Assembly (NCBI GenBank): GCA_014379275.1
Contig: JACMMA010000139.1
Location: 1-5,697, forward strand
Direction of reading: 5' to 3'
Length of the DNA: 5,697 bases
Source: Armatimonadota bacterium
GTDB taxonomy: Bacteria; Armatimonadota; Armatimonadia; Armatimonadales; Armatimonadaceae
Shown here: positions 4,739 to 5,697 of the stretch, one piece after another
Position numbering within the stretch: the stretch's first letter is position 1
How the letters are laid out: each line of letters starts with the position of its first letter
Translations under genes and position numbers: made by a program
Notes under the pieces: model-generated
What the model was told of the DNA's origin: nothing
Seen by the model: only the letters and a program-made list of their open reading frames with translations
Database searches by the model: none

Positions 4739-5365
4739 TCAAAGAGCGAAACTTGGCAACTTGCCGTTATTCTTTGACACTTTCTCCCAGCCGTCGCCGA
4801 AGAGCGGATCCTCGACCCTGCTTACCGCCTCTGGTTTGAACCACCGCACATGTCCGTCGCAGAACAAATAATTCGCGCCGCCGTCATGTCGCTTTGACGC
4901 ATTCCCCAATGGACCGGTTTTACCGGCAGGATTGTCCGGGGAGAGACGCGTGTCAACGTTTATCGCCGATTCACAAAACAAAACTGTAGTTGCAGGGAAA
5001 GGTATCACATCGCGCCGTACGGACAACATAGTTATGTTGAAGTTGCTGTTGAAAGCATAGCCCGGGATGGCTGTTGGTTTTATATGTACGTCTGGTCTAT
5101 CCTTCACGGTGGGTGTAGTGCCCACGGACGGGCAACCGGCGAACGGTGCATCTCGATGACCGTTTCCGTCGTACCATCGACGGAGGGGTGGATAGTACCC
5201 GTCATTATCCTGAGCATAAAGTTGCAACGCCTGACCGATGCGACGGAGATTTCCGGCACACGTTTGTCTCCGCTCGCTGGTCTGGTATTGTCGCCCCAGA
5301 AGCACGGCGAGTCCCAGAGCTGAGATGGAGAAGAGGACAGCGCCCCACGAGCGTCCAGTGCCCAC
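4739..5365 (-). CDS. H-X9-DG (DUF1559-like) pseudopilin-type membrane-anchored protein
   Basis: The 208-residue product has one N-terminal membrane segment (about residues 7-23, WGAVLFSISALGLAVLL). Next comes QTSERRQTCAGNLRRIGQAL and LYAQDNDGYYPP (about 28-60), the typical sequence after the pilin-like helix in DUF1559-type proteins of Armatimonadota and Planctomycetota. A CPS motif (78-80) and the C-terminal H-X9-DG motif are also present: His160, then Asp170-Gly171, within YLFCDGHVRW. Unlike most relatives it lacks a GFTLIE-type prepilin cleavage site, so it may stay as a simple membrane anchor with its main domain outside the cytoplasm. The function of these families is not established. 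GTG at 5365 was chosen as start because AAGGGG lies 5 nt upstream; GTG at 5371 overlaps that site. It lies 20 nt downstream of a paralogue in the same operon. Confidence 0.85.
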   Translation of the reverse strand: MGTGRSWGAVLFSISALGLAVLLGRQYQTSERRQTCAGNLRRIGQALQLYAQDNDGYYPPLRRWYDGNGHRDAPFAGCPSVGTTPTVKDRPDVHIKPTAIPGYAFNSNFNITMLSVRRDVIPFPATTVLFCESAINVDTRLSPDNPAGKTGPLGNASKRHDGGANYLFCDGHVRWFKPEAVSRVEDPLFGDGWEKVSKNNGKLPSFAL

Positions 5366-5385
5366 CGGCACCCCTTGTATATCTT

Positions 5386-5697
5386 TCAGGGGGATACTTT
5401 CTGCGATGTGCCAACGGGACGTACGGCGAACGTGGGGGTTCTACCATTATTTACTCCATCAATGCACTCGGCTTCACCATTCTCGCATAAATTCCTTTGC
5501 TCGTCGCTGGCTCCAGGCAGGAACATCGCGTATCGCACGCCCCCGACCTGATGCCACTTAACATGACCGTCACAGAATAGGTAGTTCCCTCCCCGGTTGT
5601 GTCGATTGAATCCCTGATCAGCGTCGAAGTTCTTACACGACACATAGGCGCACTGATCCGGTCCAAGCACTGTCTCCACGGATGGATGGGCTTCCGA
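5386..5697 (-). CDS. H-X9-DG (DUF1559-like) protein, C-terminal part (cut by right edge)
   Basis: The frame is open from the right window edge to a TGA at 5386-5388 and shows about 103 residues; the N-terminus is missing. It contains RHNRGGNYLFCDGHVKWH, a clear H-X9-DG motif, nearly the same as RHDGGANYLFCDGHVRWF in the neighbouring gene. The C-terminal region NNGRTPTFAV also parallels NNGKLPSFAL at the end of the neighbour, so the two are tandem paralogues. Several Cys residues occur before and after the motif. The start lies beyond the window; an in-frame GTG at 5679 is internal rather than the likely start, since the upstream codons stay open to the edge. The next gene begins 20 nt further on, implying an operon. 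Confidence 0.82.
   Translation of the reverse strand, partial: SEAHPSVETVLGPDQCAYVSCKNFDADQGFNRHNRGGNYLFCDGHVKWHQVGGVRYAMFLPGASDEQRNLCENGEAECIDGVNNGRTPTFAVRPVGTSQKVSP

Noticed and set aside
4582..4839. Small plus-strand frame (85 codons) in the gap after nudC
   Set aside because: It starts from a TTG inside nudC and ends inside the antisense of the H-X9-DG gene. The GTG at 4696 with GGAG about 14 nt upstream is no better, and no recognisable product results.

Overview
The window looks like a chromosomal segment of a moderately GC-rich bacterium, most likely Armatimonadota, with Planctomycetota or Chloroflexota as alternatives. The pointers are two tandem H-X9-DG (DUF1559-like) pseudopilin-type proteins, a stand-alone xisH-xisI pair, a NarL-type response regulator next to an HtrA-like protease, and starts that mostly lack a Shine-Dalgarno sequence and instead sit just downstream of a -10 box. 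This placement is inferred from gene content only.

Layout. Positions 1-1254 read leftward: an S1C/HtrA-like serine protease with one PDZ domain and no signal peptide (349-1254), followed by the N-terminus of a response regulator that runs off the left edge (1-170). Between them lies a 165-bp element with perfect 32-bp terminal inverted repeats (181-345). Its right end stops 3 bp short of the protease stop codon. From 1484 everything up to 4604 reads rightward. xisH (1484-1900) and xisI (1888-2220) overlap by 13 nt and are probably expressed as a leaderless transcript from a palindromic -10 box. Directly after the xisI stop comes a broken reading frame (2222-2538). It begins with an Rhs-core-like PTDPLGL peptide and, after a frameshift, ends in a stretch resembling the His/Asp half of a papain-fold polymorphic toxin. 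Five bases later starts a 127-residue single-domain pseudo-receiver (2544-2927) that keeps the receiver layout but has lost every phosphotransfer residue. Its position is that of an immunity gene. This toxin/pseudo-receiver stretch is visibly more AT-rich than its surroundings and looks like an accessory insertion.

After a 202-bp gap containing small inverted repeats, an unrecognised 207-residue protein (3130-3753) overlaps, by ATGA, a complete NudC-type NAD(H) pyrophosphatase (3750-4604). They are probably one translationally coupled, leaderless operon. The convergent gap 4605-4738 holds small hairpins and an orphan Shine-Dalgarno-like AGGAGG but no convincing gene. On the minus strand, 4739-5365 and 5386-5697 (the latter cut by the right edge) are tandem paralogous H-X9-DG proteins in one operon.

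The most interesting part is 1484-2927: a nuclease-fold XisH/XisI pair abutting what looks like a decayed, orphan Rhs-type toxin tip, followed by a phosphorylation-dead receiver that may have been recruited as an immunity or regulatory protein. Functions beyond the family assignments are inference.
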